Below, piece after piece: positions 61,149-64,000 of a DNA stretch of 64,000 bases; within the stretch, counting starts at the first letter, position 1, and the number at the start of each line of letters is the position of its first letter. A program made the position numbers and the translations under genes. The stretch lies in NCBI GenBank assembly GCA_946122785.1, contig CAMGYJ010000008.1, positions 11,929,475 to 11,993,474 on the forward strand, read 5' to 3'. This DNA is from Linum tenue (taxonomy: Eukaryota; Streptophyta; Magnoliopsida; Malpighiales; Linaceae). The notes beneath the pieces were generated by a model. The model was not told the origin of the DNA and did no database searches. It worked only from the letters and a program-made list of their open reading frames with translations.

Positions 61149-61838
61149 TTGGCAGGTATGAATTGGCTTTTGGGTTCTTTTACCGCAGCCCCACTAAATT
61201 TTAGAAATTTATAATTAAACAAAATATAAAATTTAATAAGTAATTATTTTAATTACTTAAAATGCATGTATTAAATGCCTTCTATGTGTTTAATACGTGA
61301 AGTATCAATCAAATATTCAAATATAAAATAAAGGATTAAATTACACTTTTGGTCACTCAAATTATACAAATCTTTCACGTTTGCCACCCGAATTATTTTT
61401 CTTTCCTATCAACCACTAACTTTACGAATCGTTTTACTGTTAGTCACCGACCGTTACACTCTTCTAAATTTGTCCTACGTGGCAGTCAACTATAAACTTT
61501 GGCCGTCAACTAAATGACGTGGAAATTAAAAAAAATTATTTTTCCAACTCATCATTCCACTTACTTTGTCTATATGATTTAAGATTAAATAAAAATTAAT
61601 TATTTAATAAAACTTCATTTTGTGTATCTACGTATATGTATGTATCCTCTTTAGGTGAAGTATGCAAGTTTGTCTAAAAATATGGTTTTAATGTCAATTC
61701 CAATCTCAAATACATTCATTCCAGATGTGATCACAGCTTGTTCTTCCATCCCATTCTGACAAGGGTTTGTAAGATAACTCTGCAATTAAACAAGTACAAT
61801 CGCAAACATCGAATCAGAAAAGAGATGGACAAACTTAG

Positions 61839-62175
61839 TGTTGATATGACTTGAATCGGATTATCAGCCGCTACGTGTATGGGCTCAATGTTATTTGGGT
61901 TCGGGTTCTGGGCATGGTCTGTAACTATTTCCTTTGCCAGATTGGATTAGGTTTAGACCCACATGGAGAAGTACTATAAATACTTCTCATACTCCTCTGT
62001 AATCTGTAATCTCCTTGATATAGTGAAACTGGCTCTCTCTCGCCCGTGGACGTAGCTAACACACATCGTGTTGGTGAACCACGTAAATCGTGTGTCATGT
62101 TTTCGATTCTCGCTTACGTATTCTTGCTTTGTCGATTCCTGCGATTTCCCGATCCGTAGCAGCGCGTTTATAACA
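61839..62175 (+). mobile_element. Solo LTR (copia size) nested in the Pack-MULE
   Basis: 337 bases from TGTTGATATGACTTG to GCGTTTATAACA with target duplication CTTAG at 61834-61838 and 62176-62180. A TATA-like CTATAAATAC lies near 61974. It is unrelated to the copia LTRs at 32.9 and 51.9 kb. Confidence 0.9.
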
Positions 62176-62394
62176 CTTAGCATACGAACTGAATGTTGAT
62201 CTCTGGTAACAAGAAGAAAACAAAAAAGGCAGTAGATAATGGGTTAAACTTTTGCATTTCGTGCTCTACCTTTGAATAGAGCTCTAAAAAATGATATAGC
62301 AGTAAACTAAAAATGACAGCAGCGCATAAAGTTCATGTTTCTCTGTCAGGCTTTTCTCCCCTATTTTCTACCATGGTCTTCTTTTTCTGGTGCT

Positions 62395-62826
62395 TCATCT
62401 CCTTAATGCCCAGATGTTGGGCTTCTCGAACCCACTTCGACATAATCTCACTCGGATACTGATCCGACGACACCCACAGCAAGTGCCGCCGCCGACAAAG
62501 ATGTCAGATTTATCGGTCTTGCTGTCGTGGTGGTCGTTCAATTTCTTGGAGCGGCTGTGGAGTGGGAGAAGCATGAGGAAGTAAATCTTGCTGCGCTGGA
62601 GCTCGGCGTCGGGGGGGGGGGGGGGGCACGATGACGATCTTGGGGACGATGATGTCGATGTCGCGTCGGAGCAGGAGTAAGGCTTCTTGAGGACGTGCTT
62701 GGGGTGGAGCTTCATCACCTCGGCAGTGCGGATGGAGCCGCTGATCTCTTCGACGCGGCCGTTGGTTTGGACGATCCAACAGGATGCACGAGACGAGATG
62801 CAGCACCTGATGATGTTGTTCTTCAT
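62395..62826 (-). pseudogene. DUF4228/PADRE-type gene fragment captured in the Pack-MULE
   Basis: PADRE proteins are small plant proteins, many stress-induced, of unclear biochemical role. The minus-strand frame starts MKNNIIRCC (ATG at 62826, immediately inside the TIR) and reads VQTNGRVEEISG, AEVMKLHPKHVLKKP and ELQRSKIYFLM, the order and spacing of the family's N-terminal domain (RCC, NG.VEE, P.HVL.KP, YFL). A Ser/Pro-rich loop is encoded partly by a 16-base G run (62611-62626). It runs 143 codons to a stop at 62395-62397 without interruption. The family's C-terminal part is not recognisable. The TIR may act as promoter, but expression is unknown. Confidence 0.75.
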
Positions 62827-63051
62827 TAAAAAAAATTTTATTTTTTTTAATTTACACGTCACTAGTTAACGGTCAGAATTTATAGTTGACTGCCAAGTAG
62901 GACAAATTTAATGGAGTGTAACGGCCGATGACTAACGGTGAAACAATTCGTAAAGTTAGTGGCGGATTAGAAATAAAAGTAATTTGAGTGGCAAACGTGA
63001 AAGATTTATATAATTTGAGTGACCAAATGTGTAATTTAGCCCAAAATAAAG

Positions 63052-64000
63052 AGAAAGGTCTATAATAGTATGCAAACGAGAGTACAAGATATTTAATACG
63101 TGCTTCATCCAAAAAATGAAGTTTAATACGCGAAGTACCAATCAAATATAAAATAAAGAGAAAACTCTATAATACTACGTAAGCGAGAGTTAGAGGTTGA
63201 TTTCGAAAAAATTGTTTATGAAGTTCAAACTATCTATCGATGTCCAACCAGTGGGAATACGAGCTTACATGTATAATTTTTTATTTTTAAATTGCATATT
63301 TTATCAGAATTCTAAGTTTCCCTTTGGGTTCAAGAGATGTGGGAATACCAACTTAGAAGTTTAATTTTTATTTTTAAATTGCATGTTTTATCAATTCTAT
63401 GTTTCACTTTGGGTGCAAGAGAGACGTTGTGAAGATAAATTTACGAAGCAGAATGGTTGATCAAATCAATAAGTTCTTGCTAAGGCTATTAATGTTATGT
63501 TAATCTTTACCATTTCATGCCTTTTTACTTATGAACATTAAGTTATGTAAACATTTCTTACTTTATTGGTGTAGTACTTAAGATGTTAATGTTGATCTAT
63601 GATCTATTGGTGGTTGTCCAACTATACGGGTGAAAAGTTTTTCTCTTAAATTGAGGCTACATTCCTGAAGCGATTGAATTTCGCTCAATGTACCACTCTC
63701 ACGACATTAAAAAAATCTTTCTTATTTTGTTGAAATTTAAAAATTTATCATAAATTATTTTATTTTTATTATTTTTATGATAAACAATACTTTGTTCAGC
63801 TTAGTCATTTCATTCCTCTTTGTCTCTGAACATTAAGCTATGTAACATTGTTTACTTTATTAGTTTAGCATTTAAGATGTTAATGTTCATCTATTGGTGA
63901 TTGGCCAACTATGTGGGTGAATTATTCTCTTAAATTGAAGCTATTTGGTGCTAAGTAATCTTGATATTCCCTAAGTGATTGAATTTGACTCAAAGGAAAA
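63052..64000. other. AT-rich end of window with direct duplications
   Basis: 63250-63334 and 63339-63421 are direct copies (TTTATTTTTAAATTGCAT). 63505-63690 and 63808-63975 are direct copies (ATTAAG.TATGTAA, AAGATGTTAATGTT, CTCTTAAATTGA). No gene seen. Confidence 0.65.

Larger units (their letters stand above)
59335..61333. repeat. Tandem duplication of a 350-bp segment, split by two hAT elements
   Basis: 59335-59672 matches 60241-60343 plus 61149-61333. Landmarks are CCGCAATGCAAG, CATATCAATTTCGGTTAATG and ATGCCTTCTATGTGTTTAAT. One hAT element lies exactly at the junction and the other within the second copy. Confidence 0.85.
61334..63042. mobile_element. Pack-MULE-like element with about 170-bp TIRs and 9-bp TSD
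   Basis: Begins GATTAAATTACACTTTTGG and ends CCAAATGTGTAATTTAGCCC. The arms match inverted for about 170 bases (e.g. AATCTTTCACGTTTGCCAC, CCGTTACACTC, GGCAGTCAACTATAAA). Flanks AAAATAAAG at 61325-61333 and 63043-63051 are identical. The interior holds a gene fragment on the minus strand and a solo LTR. No transposase, so it depends on another MULE. Confidence 0.95.

Noticed and set aside
61839..62175. Second copy of the copia LTR at 32.9/51.9 kb
   Set aside because: No sequence match beyond the generic TG...CA ends and a TATA word; different family.

Overview
The window is nuclear DNA from a flowering plant, most likely a eudicot. The evidence is an intronless-type legume-lectin receptor kinase, CYP82-like and acetolactate-synthase-like fragments, Athila, copia and plant L1 retrotransposons, MULE and hAT elements, and AT-rich spacers. 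I cannot name the species. Only one gene looks intact: an L-type lectin receptor-like kinase at about 53.5-56.8 kb. Almost everything else is transposable-element sequence, much of it nested.

Layout. 0.1-7.4 kb: a decayed Mutator-like element with an Ulp1 (C48) protease-like gene on the minus strand, a MULE transposase on the plus strand, and rearranged repeats behind it. 7.4-13.3 kb: degenerate repeats and a 2.8-kb solo LTR (TSD ATTAC) that holds a hAT-type MITE and sits in a hAT-like repeat with a second copy at 58.3-59.2 kb. 15.5-17.1 kb: a terminal-inverted-repeat element with a smaller MULE-like element nested in it; the latter carries an F-box-like fragment.

18.1-53.2 kb reads as one ancient MULE-like unit. 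Inverted arms at its two ends each contain a piece of the acetolactate synthase 5' coding region, and a piece of a CYP82-like P450 gene lies between them. Later insertions blew it apart: a LINE (19.0-29.9 kb) hit by an Athila element A (22.25-29.08 kb, TSD ACATT); a solo LTR (30.27-32.51 kb, TSD ATAAC); and a copia element (32.88-52.18 kb, TSD CCGGT/CCGAT). The copia element was hit by a gypsy element C (from 33.94 kb), whose gag was hit by Athila element B (37.17-48.91 kb, TSD GTTGT). A MULE-type MITE (52.71-53.14 kb, 9-bp TSD) lies in the right arm. Removing the insertions restores the P450 reading frame across two of the target sites, so the order of events can be read directly.

53.2-57 kb is the lectin receptor kinase, with a TATA box, a possible tiny first exon, and a minisatellite that repeats the candidate splice-acceptor region. 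57-64 kb is a second MITE-rich block: three hAT-type elements with exact 8-bp TSDs, and a 1.7-kb Pack-MULE-like element (9-bp TSD AAAATAAAG, about 170-bp TIRs) carrying a DUF4228/PADRE-type gene fragment and a nested copia-type solo LTR.

The strongest observations are the MULE carrying two captured genes, the second Pack-MULE, the Athila open frames broken almost only by TAG codons, the duplicated flank-plus-LTR at the right end of Athila B, and the splice-site minisatellite in front of the receptor kinase.
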